Source: an uncultured Prevotellaceae bacterium (GTDB lineage: Bacteria; Bacteroidota; Bacteroidia; Bacteroidales; Muribaculaceae). Taken from it: a DNA stretch of 51,868 nucleotides. Below the pieces are notes generated by a model. The model was not told where the DNA came from, did not search any database, and saw only the letters and a program-made list of their open reading frames with translations. Location: assembly GCA_947306175.1 (NCBI GenBank), contig CAMZFV010000003.1, positions 1-51,868 on the forward strand, given 5' to 3'. The number at the start of each line of letters is the position of its first letter. The first letter of the stretch is position 1. This document shows, piece by piece, positions 20,840 through 28,298 of the stretch. The position numbers and the translations under genes were made by a program.

Positions 20840-22417
20840 TTATTTTCCCTTGACCACATTGCCCAGCACGTCACGCAGGATCTGACGCCCTGCGGCGCTG
20901 GTGGCGTTCTTAACGGCGCGCCCTGCTGCGTCCTTGACGCTGGTGTTCTTGCTTTTCTTGCCCGTGATGGCATCTGACACTGTCTTGCCCACGATGGTTG
21001 CTATCGTTCCGGTGACGGCTGTGACGACGGCTTTCCATACCTTGGACCAGATGCTCTTCTCCCCTTTCTTGGCTTTCTCGGCCTCTTTGGCGGCAGCAGC
21101 CTCTTCGGCGGCCTTGGCTTCGGCCTCGGCTTCGCGGGCGAATACCTCAAACACGCTTTCTCTTTCCTGAACCTCCTTGTACTTTCGGTTCATGTCGCTA
21201 TTGGCATTCATGATGTCGAGTCGCTGGCCCTCAGTGATGGCACCGATCTGGCTCAACGGGAAGAGCACCTTGGCACGTTCCACAACGCTGGGGGCACCCT
21301 TCTCGTCGAGGAAGGATACCAGAGCCTCGCCGGTTTCCAGCTCCAGGATGGCGTCTTCGGTCTTGAAATCGGGATTTGCGCGGAAGGTTTCGGCAGCTAC
21401 CTTGACGGCCTTCTGGTCGCGCGGCGTGTAGGCTCGCAGGGCATGCTGCACGCGGTTGCCGAGCTGTCCCAGGATAATGTCGGGAATGTCGGTGGGCAAC
21501 TGTGAGATAAAGAAGATGCCCACGCCCTTACTGCGGATGAGGCGAATCACTTGCTCGATCTTGTCGGTGAGCGCCTTGCTCGTCTCCTCAAACAGCATGT
21601 GCGCCTCGTCGAAGAAGAACACCAGTTTGGGCTTCTCCAGGTCACCCACCTCGGGCAAAGTGCTGTACAACTCGCTGATGAGCCACAGCAGGAAGGTGGA
21701 ATACAGTTTGGGCTGCATCATCAACTTGTCGGCGGCGAGGACACTCAACACGCCCTTGCCGTCGCGTGTGGCCAGCAGGTCCTGAATGTCAAACGACGGG
21801 ATGCCAAAGAACTTGTCGGCACCCTGGTTCTCAAGGTGCAGCAGGGCACGCTGGATGGCGCCGATGCTGGCAGGAGCAACGTTACCATACTGGGTGGTAT
21901 ATTCCTTGGCGTGCTTGGAAAGCCAATCCAGGGCGCTGCGCAGGTCCTTGACATCGTCGAGCAACACGCCCTTCTCGTCGAGGATGCGGTACAGGATGTT
22001 GAGCACGCCCGTCTGGGTGTCGTTCAGCCCCAGGATGCGTCCCATCAGGTCGGGTCCCATCTCGCCGATGGTGGCACGCATGGGAATTCCCTGTTCGCCA
22101 AAGACGTCATAGAATCTCACGGGGCAGCCCTCAAAGGTGAGGCTCTCCTGGTCGATGCCAAATTCCGGCAATCTCTTCTCGATAAAGCTTGACAGCTTGC
22201 CTGGCTGGCTGACGCCCGACAGGTCGCCCTTCATGTCGGCCATGAAGCAGGGCACACCCGCTTTGCAGAAACTCTCGGCAATCACTTGCAGTGTCACCGT
22301 CTTACCTGTGCCCGTTGCGCCGGCAATCATGCCGTGCCTGTTGGCCATGTTGCCCAGAATGCTGATGGGTCCGTTGGGACCGTGGGCGATGTAAAATCCG
22401 TTTTCTTGAGTGTACAT
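20840..22417 (-). CDS. HerA-like ATPase (DUF853)
   Basis: A 525-residue P-loop ATPase of the HerA/FtsK superfamily, the same family as E. coli YjgR. It shows Walker A GATGTGKT (about 33-40), Walker B VFFFDEAHML, and the family segments DMKGDLSGVSQPGK and FFISQLPTDIPDIILGQLGNR. The C-terminal ~120 residues form an Ala/Glu/Lys-rich probable coiled-coil, then a hydrophobic Ala/Thr/Val segment (VWKAVVTAVTGTIATIVG) that may contact membrane. The biological role is undefined. A good promoter lies at 22461-22492. It is monocistronic and divergent from the trp leader. Confidence 0.9.
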   Translation of the reverse strand: MYTQENGFYIAHGPNGPISILGNMANRHGMIAGATGTGKTVTLQVIAESFCKAGVPCFMADMKGDLSGVSQPGKLSSFIEKRLPEFGIDQESLTFEGCPVRFYDVFGEQGIPMRATIGEMGPDLMGRILGLNDTQTGVLNILYRILDEKGVLLDDVKDLRSALDWLSKHAKEYTTQYGNVAPASIGAIQRALLHLENQGADKFFGIPSFDIQDLLATRDGKGVLSVLAADKLMMQPKLYSTFLLWLISELYSTLPEVGDLEKPKLVFFFDEAHMLFEETSKALTDKIEQVIRLIRSKGVGIFFISQLPTDIPDIILGQLGNRVQHALRAYTPRDQKAVKVAAETFRANPDFKTEDAILELETGEALVSFLDEKGAPSVVERAKVLFPLSQIGAITEGQRLDIMNANSDMNRKYKEVQERESVFEVFAREAEAEAKAAEEAAAAKEAEKAKKGEKSIWSKVWKAVVTAVTGTIATIVGKTVSDAITGKKSKNTSVKDAAGRAVKNATSAAGRQILRDVLGNVVKGK

Positions 22418-22460
22418 GATTGTCTATGTTATATTGTTGATTGATGTTTTTTACTGGTCA

Positions 22461-22492
22461 CAAAGTTAGGCTTTTTCCTCCATTATTCCAAA
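22461..22492 (-). promoter_or_regulatory. Promoter of the HerA-like gene
   Basis: On the minus strand TTTG (22489-22492), a 20-bp spacer and TAACTTTG (22461-22468) match the Bacteroidetes consensus. The gene starts 44 bp downstream. Confidence 0.75.
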
Positions 22493-22601
22493 TCAAGATA
22501 GCAAATACCTTTTTCTTTCATTTCATTTTTGTCGGCGCATGGCCAGATATGACCGTTTTCTATAGTTGTGCATGTTGATGGTGTAGTTTTTCTTTTTTTT
22601 T

Positions 22602-22634
22602 CTTGGTGCGTATTGAAAAATGGTTATATATTTG
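22602..22634 (+). promoter_or_regulatory. Promoter of the trp leader/trpB2 unit
   Basis: A -33 CTTG (22602-22605), a 21-bp spacer and a -7 TATATTTG (22627-22634, exact TAnnTTTG) place the transcription start near 22641, about 18 nt before the leader peptide ATG. Confidence 0.75.
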
Positions 22635-22658
22635 CAGCGCTAACATAAATATGAGAAA

Positions 22659-22718
22659 ATGATGACTATGATTTCTGCATTCTGGTGGTGGCGTTGCTCA
22701 AGATTGAAAAAGTCGTGA
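22659..22718 (+). CDS. trpL: Tryptophan leader peptide (WWW), attenuator control
   Basis: A 19-codon frame reads MMTMISAFWWWRCSRLKKS and ends at TGA 22716-22718. Three consecutive TGG codons (22683-22691) are a strong signature of a Trp-sensing leader, since Trp is the rarest residue. It begins just after a good promoter and is followed after 43 nt by an intrinsic terminator and then trpB2. When charged tRNA-Trp is scarce, a ribosome would stall at the TGG codons and free the downstream RNA to avoid the terminator. That mechanism is known from Trp attenuators. Its operation here is inferred from layout. The in-frame ATG at 22662 or 22668 could also be the start. The peptide itself needs no function. 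Confidence 0.85.
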   Translation: MMTMISAFWWWRCSRLKKS

Positions 22719-22761
22719 GTCGCTTGACCGTGTGGAATCATTAAGATTGCAATAAAGAATT

Positions 22762-22795
22762 AAAGGTCTGTCGTACTTGCGACAGGCCTTTTAAA
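22762..22795 (+). terminator. Attenuator terminator upstream of trpB2
   Basis: The stem AAAGGTCTGTCG (22762-22773) / CGACAGGCCTTT (22780-22791), 11 of 12 paired, has a 6-nt loop and is followed by TT AAATTATTT. It lies between the leader peptide and the trpB2 ATG, as an attenuator should. The upstream GACC (within GCTTGACCG) can pair with GGTC of the left arm and is a candidate antiterminator partner. Confidence 0.8.
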
Positions 22796-22821
22796 TTATT
22801 TATATTAATACATTAATTAAA

Positions 22822-24177
22822 ATGAAACAGAAAAAGTTTATTCTCCAAGAGAACGAGTTGCCCACAGCATGGTATAACATTCAGGCCGATATGCCCACCA
22901 AACCCATGCCCCCTATCCATCCTGCCACCAAACAACCGCTGGGTGCTGACGACCTGGCTCACATTTTTCCGCGTGAGTGCTGTGTCCAGGAACTCGATAC
23001 AGAACACGACTTTATTCCTATCCCCGAAGAGGTGCTAGAGAAATATAAATTTTATCGTTCAACGCCGCTTGTGCGTGCCTATGCCCTGGAGGAAGCGCTC
23101 CAGACACCCGCCCACATTTACTTCAAGAACGAATCGGTCAATCCGCTGGGTTCCCACAAGATCAATTCGGCGTTGGCCCAATGCTTTTATGCCAAGCAGG
23201 AAGGTACCACCAATGTCACCACCGAGACTGGTGCCGGGCAGTGGGGTGCCGCCCTGGCCTATGCCGCCACGGTGTTCGGCCTTGAGGCTGCTGTCTATCA
23301 GGTGAAAATCTCGATGCAGCAGAAACCCTATCGTTCGTCCATCATGCGTACCTTTGGTGCCGCTGTGACGGGTTCGCCGTCGATGTCCACCCGTGCCGGT
23401 AAGGACATTATCACGCGTGACCCCCATCACCCTGGTTCACTGGGCACTGCTATCTCTGAGGCTGTGGAACTGGCCACGACGACCCCTAACTGCAAGTACA
23501 CCTTGGGTTCGGTGCTCAACCATGTGGCCCTGCACCAGACGATTATCGGCTTGGAGGCTGAGAAGCAGATGGCGATGGCTGGCGAGTATCCCGACGTGGT
23601 GATTGCCTGCTTTGGTGGCGGATCAAACTTCGGCGGCATCGCTTTCCCCTTCATGCGCCATAACCTAAAGGACGGCAAGAATACCAAATTCATTGCTGCA
23701 GAACCCGAGAGTTGCCCGAAGCTCACCAGGGGAGAGTTCCGCTATGACTTCGGTGATGAGGCGGGCTATACTCCCCTGCTGCCCATGTTCACGTTAGGCC
23801 ATTCGTTCAAGCCTGCCAACATCCATGCTGGAGGCCTGCGCTATCACGGAGCCGGAGTGATTATTTCCCAATTGATCAAGGACGGGTTGATGCAAGGCGT
23901 TGACATCCCCCAGCTCGAATCCTTTGAGGCTGGAATGCTGTTTGCGCGCTCCGAGGGCATCATTCCCGCACCCGAATCAAGCCATGCCATCGCTGCGGCC
24001 ATCCGTGAGGCTCAGAAATGCAAGGAGACTGGCGAAGAAAAGGTCATCCTGTTCAATCTCTCAGGACATGGCTTGATTGACATGAGCGCCTATGACCAGT
24101 ATCTGAATGGAGACTTGATCAACTACAGGGTTTCGGACCAAGACATCAAGCAGACGCTCAAGAGCGTGCCTGAGTGA
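22822..24177 (+). CDS. trpB: Tryptophan synthase beta chain, TrpB2 type
   Basis: This PLP enzyme condenses indole with L-serine to give tryptophan. The 451-residue product is the longer TrpB2 type, beginning with the IQADMPTKPMPPIHP segment that ordinary TrpB lacks. The PLP lysine is in NPLGSHKINSA, the substrate glutamate region in TTETGAGQWG, and the phosphate-binding glycine loop in CFGGGSNFGG. No trpA or other trp gene is adjacent, so it must use indole from elsewhere, for example salvaged indole. The Trp-codon leader and terminator directly upstream argue that the cell treats it as a tryptophan supply enzyme rather than a serine deaminase. Confidence 0.95.
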   Translation: MKQKKFILQENELPTAWYNIQADMPTKPMPPIHPATKQPLGADDLAHIFPRECCVQELDTEHDFIPIPEEVLEKYKFYRSTPLVRAYALEEALQTPAHIYFKNESVNPLGSHKINSALAQCFYAKQEGTTNVTTETGAGQWGAALAYAATVFGLEAAVYQVKISMQQKPYRSSIMRTFGAAVTGSPSMSTRAGKDIITRDPHHPGSLGTAISEAVELATTTPNCKYTLGSVLNHVALHQTIIGLEAEKQMAMAGEYPDVVIACFGGGSNFGGIAFPFMRHNLKDGKNTKFIAAEPESCPKLTRGEFRYDFGDEAGYTPLLPMFTLGHSFKPANIHAGGLRYHGAGVIISQLIKDGLMQGVDIPQLESFEAGMLFARSEGIIPAPESSHAIAAAIREAQKCKETGEEKVILFNLSGHGLIDMSAYDQYLNGDLINYRVSDQDIKQTLKSVPE

Positions 24178-24203
24178 GAAGGATGTTATAATCCAAGAAA
24201 AGA

Positions 24204-24246
24204 AGCACTGGAGGGCGGGAGTTATTTTTCCGCCCTTCATGGTGCT
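24204..24246 (+). terminator. Hairpin after trpB2
   Basis: The arms 24204-24218 and 24230-24246 pair with a GGGCGG/CCGCCC core and a small bulge. The T-run is inside the loop rather than after the stem, so termination efficiency is uncertain. Confidence 0.5.
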
Positions 24247-24264
24247 CTTGTGGGTGGGAAATTG

Positions 24265-24272
24265 TACCTTTG
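24265..24272 (+). promoter_or_regulatory. -7 element of the nucleotidyltransferase-kinase gene
   Basis: TACCTTTG matches TAnnTTTG exactly. It overlaps the most upstream in-frame start, so translation must begin later, at the GTG at 24300, about 28 bp downstream of the box. Confidence 0.65.
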
Positions 24273-24299
24273 CGGCAAAAACAGATAAAACGTAACGAC

Positions 24300-25460
24300 G
24301 TGAGCAATAAGAAAGTTTTTGTATCGGGCTGCTATGATCTGCTGCATTCGGGCCATGTGGAGTTTTTCAGGCAGGCGTCGCAGTATGGCGACCTGTATGT
24401 GGGCATCGGCAGCGACAGGACGGTCGGGCAGCTCAAGGGCCACAAGCCTCTATACAGCGAGCGTGAGCGCCTGTTTATGGTGAGTGCCATCCGTTACGTC
24501 AAGGAGGCTTATATCAATCAGGGTAGCGGCTATCTGGACTTCCTGCCTACCCTCGACCTCGTCCAGCCTGACTGCCTCGTGGTGAATGAGGACGGTGACC
24601 GCGAGGAGAAGCGGCTGCTGTGCGAGGAGCGCGGCATGGATTATATCGTGCTTCCACGTGTGCCGGCCGAGGGGCTTGACCCTCGCTCCAGCACGGTGCT
24701 CAAGCAAACCACTTGCCAACTGCCCACCCGTCTTGACCTGGCTGGAACGTGGATTGACCAGCCCTATGTATCCTGCCATGCCCCGGGATGGGCCTTGACC
24801 ATCTCGCTGGAGCCCACGTTTGAGGTGCGTGAGCGCTGTGGCCTGTCCACGAGCACCCGCAACGTGATCAAGGGCTTTTGGCCTTATCAGTTACCTGATA
24901 TGGACCCCGAAAAGTTGGCCCGTCTAGTCTTTTGCTTGGAGAACGCTCCCGAGCGCAGCGACGGCATTGTGAGCGGGGCTCAGGATGCCATCGGCATCTG
25001 CGTGCCAGGCCTTGCAAGGCATTATTACAATGGGGGGTTCTGGCCCGTGAAGATTGAATACACCTGCGACGATACCATCTTGCAATGGCTGGAGGATCAC
25101 CTGTGCATGATTCCCATGTTCCCGCGACGTGCTGATTGCAGCGTGGTGGATGGTAAGGATATCACCCCCGTGAAGGTCAAAGCGCTTGCAGCGGCAGCCG
25201 ACAGTTGCTGGGACGCCATCCAGCGCAGGGACCTTGACGGTTTTGCACGTGCTTACAAGGCCTCGTTTGATGCCCAAGTGGCGATGTTTCCCGCGATGAT
25301 TCAGCCTGGCGTGCAGGATTACATCGACCGCTACAGTGCCCTCGACGGTGTGCTGGCGTGGAAGATGCCCGGTGCTGGCGGCGGTGGCTATCTGGCCCTC
25401 GTGTGCCGTGACCGCGACCATTTCCCCGACGGTGCAATCACCTTATCAATTAGGAGTTAG
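24300..25460 (+). CDS. Bifunctional cytidylyltransferase-like / GHMP-type sugar kinase
   Basis: About 386 residues from the GTG at 24300. Residues ~4-140 are a nucleotidyltransferase fold with the HxGH motif in GCYDLLHSGHVEF, as in glycerol-3-phosphate cytidylyltransferase and the HldE C-domain. Residues ~150-386 are GHMP-kinase-like: LPTRLDLAGTWIDQP at the start, SGAQDAIGI in the middle and PGAGGGGYLALV at the end. The usual GLGSSSA phosphate loop is not evident. The fusion would phosphorylate a sugar at C1 and activate it to an NDP-sugar, by analogy with Fkp or Hdd/Hld enzymes. The substrate is inferred to be a 6-deoxysugar such as fucose from the downstream mutarotase and FucP-like permease. 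The stop codon lies in a TTAG repeat. Confidence 0.8.
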   Translation: MSNKKVFVSGCYDLLHSGHVEFFRQASQYGDLYVGIGSDRTVGQLKGHKPLYSERERLFMVSAIRYVKEAYINQGSGYLDFLPTLDLVQPDCLVVNEDGDREEKRLLCEERGMDYIVLPRVPAEGLDPRSSTVLKQTTCQLPTRLDLAGTWIDQPYVSCHAPGWALTISLEPTFEVRERCGLSTSTRNVIKGFWPYQLPDMDPEKLARLVFCLENAPERSDGIVSGAQDAIGICVPGLARHYYNGGFWPVKIEYTCDDTILQWLEDHLCMIPMFPRRADCSVVDGKDITPVKVKALAAAADSCWDAIQRRDLDGFARAYKASFDAQVAMFPAMIQPGVQDYIDRYSALDGVLAWKMPGAGGGGYLALVCRDRDHFPDGAITLSIRS

Positions 25461-25476
25461 GAGTTAGGAGTTAACT
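25447..25476 (+). repeat. TTAG heptad tract supplying the kinase stop codon
   Basis: Three AGGAGTT heptads follow CAATT. The first TAG (25458-25460) ends the nucleotidyltransferase-kinase gene. Confidence 0.75.
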
Positions 25477-25487
25477 GACAACTGATA

Positions 25488-25555
25488 ACAAACTACGAAT
25501 TACGCTAATTACACGTATGGTTTATCATTAGTTAAATTCGCGAAATTTGTAGTTT
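25488..25555. repeat. AAACTAC..AATTACGC inverted repeat, copy A
   Basis: AAACTACGAATTACGC at the left and AAATTTGTAGTTT at the right are imperfect complements, about 30 nt apart. A closely similar element is at 31519-31595. It fills the gap before the rhaM-like gene. Confidence 0.65.
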
Positions 25556-25574
25556 TAAATTAAAACTAAAGAAA

Positions 25575-25934
25575 ATGAAACGCTACTGCCAAACCCTTGA
25601 GTTGCGGGATGACCGCGAGTTGATTGAGAAATATGTAGAGGCCCATGCCCATGTGTGGCCCGAAATCCAAGAGGGCATCCGCAGTGTGGGCATCCTTGAC
25701 ATGCAGATTTATATCCATGGCAACCGCCTGTTTATGATCTGCGACACGACCGACGAGTTTGACTGGGAGGCCGATAACGCCCGCCTGGCCACTTTGCCCC
25801 GTCAGGCCGAGTGGGAAGCCTATGTTGCCCGTTTCCAGGGCTGTGACCCCTCAGCGCCCTCCACCGCCAAGTGGCAGCTGATGGAACGCATTTTTAAGTT
25901 AGAAGTTAGGAGTTTCAATGACGATGATGAGTGA
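25575..25934 (+). CDS. L-rhamnose/L-fucose mutarotase (RhaM family)
   Basis: This enzyme interconverts alpha and beta anomers of a 6-deoxy-L-sugar. The product is 119 residues. The family's active-site segment (H..WPE in E. coli RhaM) is seen as EAHAHVWPEIQEGI. Other matches are the IYIHGNRLFMICDTTDEF strand pair and the C-terminal KWQLMERIF. The usual protein would end about there. The extra EVRSFNDDDE is encoded by an inserted TTAG-type repeat and by the start of the next gene, which overlaps by 17 bp. The context between a sugar kinase fusion and a FucP-like permease suggests fucose or a related sugar. Confidence 0.88.
   Translation: MKRYCQTLELRDDRELIEKYVEAHAHVWPEIQEGIRSVGILDMQIYIHGNRLFMICDTTDEFDWEADNARLATLPRQAEWEAYVARFQGCDPSAPSTAKWQLMERIFKLEVRSFNDDDE
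25888..25914 (+). repeat. Short TTAG tract inside the mutarotase 3' end
   Basis: AAGTTAGAAGTTAGGAGTT has the same heptad pattern as the intergenic tracts. It is read in the one frame without a stop, so it adds codons (LEVRS) to the mutarotase. Confidence 0.6.
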
Positions 25935-27231
25935 GGACAGTAATAAATCCCGTTTGCTGGTGACGCGTGAGGGCGTGAGCTATGTGCTGCCCTTCATTGT
26001 GGTGACCTGCTGTTTTGCCCTGTGGGGCTTTGCCAACGACATCACCAACCCGATGGTGAAGGCCTTTTCCAAGATTTTCCGTATGAGTGTGACCGACGGC
26101 ACGCTGGTCCAGGTGGCCTTCTACGGGGGCTACTTCTGTATGGCGTTGCCTGCCGCATTGTTTATCCGCCGCCATTCCTTCAAGAGCGGCATCGTGATGG
26201 GACTTGCGCTGTATGCCCTGGGTGTGCTGCTGTTTATCCCCGCTAAGGCGATAGGTAGTTTTGCGCCCTTCCTGCTGGCCTATTTCATCCTCACCTGTGG
26301 CCTGTCGTTCCTGGAAACAACTGCCAATCCTTACATCCTGCTCATGGGCGACCGCGAGACGGCGACGCGCCGCCTTAACTTTGCCCAGTCGTTCAACCCC
26401 ATCGGGTCGCTGACGGGCATGTTTGTGGCGATGAATTTCATCCAGGCGCGCCTCTCCCCGCTCGACACTGCTCAGCGTGCTGTGCTCGATGACACGCAGT
26501 TCGAAGCCTTGAAGCAGAGCGACCTGGGTGTGCTGGTGCAGCCCTATGCCCTGTTGAGTGTGGTCATCCTGTTATTGCTGGTTGTGCTCTTGCTGGTGCG
26601 CATTCCCAAAGTCCAAGCCGCTCATGTTCCTTTCTGGCCTGCCGTGCGGCACCTGTGGGGCAACAAGCCCTATCGCAATGGTGTGGTGGCGCAGTTCTTC
26701 TATGTGGGCGCGCAGATCTGTTGCTGGACGTTTATTATCCAGTACGGCACCCGCGTCTTTATGGCCGAGGGGATGGATGAACAGGCTGCCGAGGTGCTGT
26801 CGCAGCGCTATAACATCGTGGCGATGGTGTGCTTCTGCCTGATGCGCTTTGTCAACATTTACCTGATGAAGTATGTCAAGCCAGGTCGGCTGATGGCTTT
26901 CTTTGGGGCATTGGCGTTGCTGCTGTTGTGCGGTGTCATCTTTGTCGGTGGACGTGTGGGCATGTGTTGCCTGGTGGGCGTTTCGGCATGTATGAGCCTG
27001 ATGTTCCCCACGATTTACGGCATTGCCCTGGGCGGTGTACAAGACGATGCTGAGTTGGGCTCGGCAGGGCTGATTATGGCAATTCTGGGCGGAAGCATCT
27101 TGCCCGCGTTGCAGGCAATGATCATCGACAGCCATGTGGGCTTTATGCCTGCTGTCAACCTGTCGTTTGTGGTGCCTGTGGTCTGCTTCCTGGCGGTGAT
27201 GAACTACGGATGGCGTTATTCTAGCTATTAG
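25918..27231 (+). CDS. fucP: L-fucose:H+ symporter-like MFS permease
   Basis: A 437-residue inner-membrane transporter with twelve hydrophobic helices, the same size as E. coli FucP. It has the FucP/GluP-type signatures CFALWGFANDITNPMVKAF at the first helix and LETTANPYILLMGD with RLNFAQSFNPIGS in helices 4-5, which contain the acidic and asparagine residues used for proton-coupled sugar uptake. Starts at 25918, 25924 or 25927 are possible. The first overlaps the mutarotase end and suggests coupling. The substrate is inferred to be L-fucose or a related 6-deoxy sugar. Other family members carry glucose/galactose. The TAG stop is the beginning of another TTAG tract. Confidence 0.9.
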   Translation: MTMMSEDSNKSRLLVTREGVSYVLPFIVVTCCFALWGFANDITNPMVKAFSKIFRMSVTDGTLVQVAFYGGYFCMALPAALFIRRHSFKSGIVMGLALYALGVLLFIPAKAIGSFAPFLLAYFILTCGLSFLETTANPYILLMGDRETATRRLNFAQSFNPIGSLTGMFVAMNFIQARLSPLDTAQRAVLDDTQFEALKQSDLGVLVQPYALLSVVILLLLVVLLLVRIPKVQAAHVPFWPAVRHLWGNKPYRNGVVAQFFYVGAQICCWTFIIQYGTRVFMAEGMDEQAAEVLSQRYNIVAMVCFCLMRFVNIYLMKYVKPGRLMAFFGALALLLLCGVIFVGGRVGMCCLVGVSACMSLMFPTIYGIALGGVQDDAELGSAGLIMAILGGSILPALQAMIIDSHVGFMPAVNLSFVVPVVCFLAVMNYGWRYSSY

Positions 27232-27303
27232 CTATTAGCTTTTAGCAGCATCCGCACCCAACTAAGGACTAAGGACTAAAAACTAAAGACTAACAGCTAA
27301 AAG
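27223..27303. repeat. Convergent TTAG tract pair around GCATCCGC
   Basis: Left part: CTATTAG-type heptads running out of fucP. Centre: GCATCCGC. Right part: CTAAGGA/CTAAAAA heptads, which read TTAG on the minus strand out of the dockerin-protein gene. Each convergent gene therefore meets a TTAG tract first and then the core. Confidence 0.8.
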
Positions 27304-27954
27304 CATATCGATGAGGGCGGTGACGTCGCTGATGCCGATGTCACCGTCTTGATTCACGTCAGCGCCCTCAAGGCTGAAGGTCCCTGTTGTTGAACCGCTG
27401 AGCAGATAGTCGATGAGTGCCGTGGCGTCGGCGATGGTGGTCTCTCCGTTGCCGTCAACATCCCCGGGAATCACTGTCCCGTGGGAGGTGGTGACGGCGC
27501 TGGTCTGAACCTTCATGACGACGCCCGCATTGTCAACGGTAGCGTCCCAGGAAACAAGCCGCAGCCGTGCCGATGACAGGCCATGCGCCGAGATGGGAAG
27601 GGTGAAGTTGAAAAGCTGTATGGAGGCGTTTGACGTGGGCAGAGATGAGACCGAGTCGATGGGCTGGCCTTGCGGGTTGTCGATGGCGGTGGTCAGGGCG
27701 ATGCCGGGGTCGTTGGATTTCCAGGTAACGGTGACGGCGATGCTGTCGATGCCTTGGCACGGGAATTCGGGCGAAATGAGGGTGAGCGCTGTCCCCTGGC
27801 TGGTCTTGTACAGATAGACGCTGGAGGCGGGCAGCTCCCCACCCGAATAAGTCCAGCCCTCGTAATTGTTGTTGGAGAACTGCGGCGTCTCTTGGGCGAT
27901 GGCCATGCGGGACATCAGCAGGAGGGCGCAGAAAATAAAAAGGGTTCTTCTCAT
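27283..27954 (-). CDS. Secreted protein with two dockerin type I repeats
   Basis: About 223 residues from the ATG at 27954, chosen because the -7 box at 27979-27986 overlaps the more upstream in-frame start. A signal peptide ends at RMAIA-Q. The middle is a beta-sandwich-like region without a known catalytic motif. The C-terminus has two calcium-loop dockerin repeats, GDVDGNGETTIADATALIDYLL and ADVNQDGDIGISDVTALIDMLL. In Bacteroidales such terminal dockerin pairs are found on surface or secreted proteins, and whether they bind cohesins is not known. No cohesin gene is seen nearby. Confidence 0.82.
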   Translation of the reverse strand: MRRTLFIFCALLLMSRMAIAQETPQFSNNNYEGWTYSGGELPASSVYLYKTSQGTALTLISPEFPCQGIDSIAVTVTWKSNDPGIALTTAIDNPQGQPIDSVSSLPTSNASIQLFNFTLPISAHGLSSARLRLVSWDATVDNAGVVMKVQTSAVTTSHGTVIPGDVDGNGETTIADATALIDYLLSGSTTGTFSLEGADVNQDGDIGISDVTALIDMLLAVSL

Positions 27955-27978
27955 AGTCTTGGAAACGGTTCTTGGTCG

Positions 27979-27986
27979 CAAAGATA
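27979..27986 (-). promoter_or_regulatory. -7 element of the dockerin-protein gene
   Basis: TATCTTTG on the minus strand, 24 bp upstream of the chosen ATG. It fixes the start at 27954. Confidence 0.6.
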
Positions 27987-28004
27987 GTGATTTTTAGTTA
28001 ATAT

Positions 28005-28083
28005 TCTAGTCTTTAGTCCTTAGTTCTTAGTCCTTAGTCTTTAGTCCTTAGGATGCGGATGCCACCTAAAGCCTAATGCCTAA
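28005..28083. repeat. TTAG heptad tract with GCGGATGC core
   Basis: Six or more TAGTCCT-type heptads are followed by GCGGATGCCACCTAAAGCCTAATGCC-type sequence (about 28055-28080). It lies between the divergent dockerin-protein and glnA promoters, which is unusual because most copies are 3' of genes. Confidence 0.75.
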
Positions 28084-28087
28084 CAAG

Positions 28088-28129
28088 AAAAAATTCTTTT
28101 TTTGTTTTGTTCTCCGCTCGACTTGCACT
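28088..28129 (+). repeat. 42-bp direct repeat, copy 1 (decayed promoter)
   Basis: Identical over 42 bp to 28175-28216, 87 bp upstream of it. The bases after copy 1 give CTCCCGTTG where copy 2 gives TACCTTTG, so the -7 box is lost. Confidence 0.9.
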
Positions 28130-28174
28130 CCCGTTGCCTGCGGCGAAGGTAGGCTGCGTCTCGGGATAAAAAAC

Positions 28175-28216
28175 AAAAAATTCTTTTTTTGTTTTGTTCT
28201 CCGCTCGACTTGCACT
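28175..28216 (+). repeat. 42-bp direct repeat, copy 2 (active promoter context)
   Basis: The second identical copy contains the -33 TTTG and abuts the -7 box of glnA. Confidence 0.9.
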
Positions 28217-28223
28217 ACCTTTG
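28192..28223 (+). promoter_or_regulatory. glnA promoter
   Basis: TTTG (28192-28195), a 20-bp spacer and TACCTTTG (28216-28223) are an ideal Bacteroidetes promoter, with about 75 bp to the GTG start. Confidence 0.85.
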
Positions 28224-28298
28224 CAGAAAAATTAACCATTAAACATTAACCTGCTTGATAGCGATCAGCTATTAGCCAAAAAACTTATTTAGAAAGAA

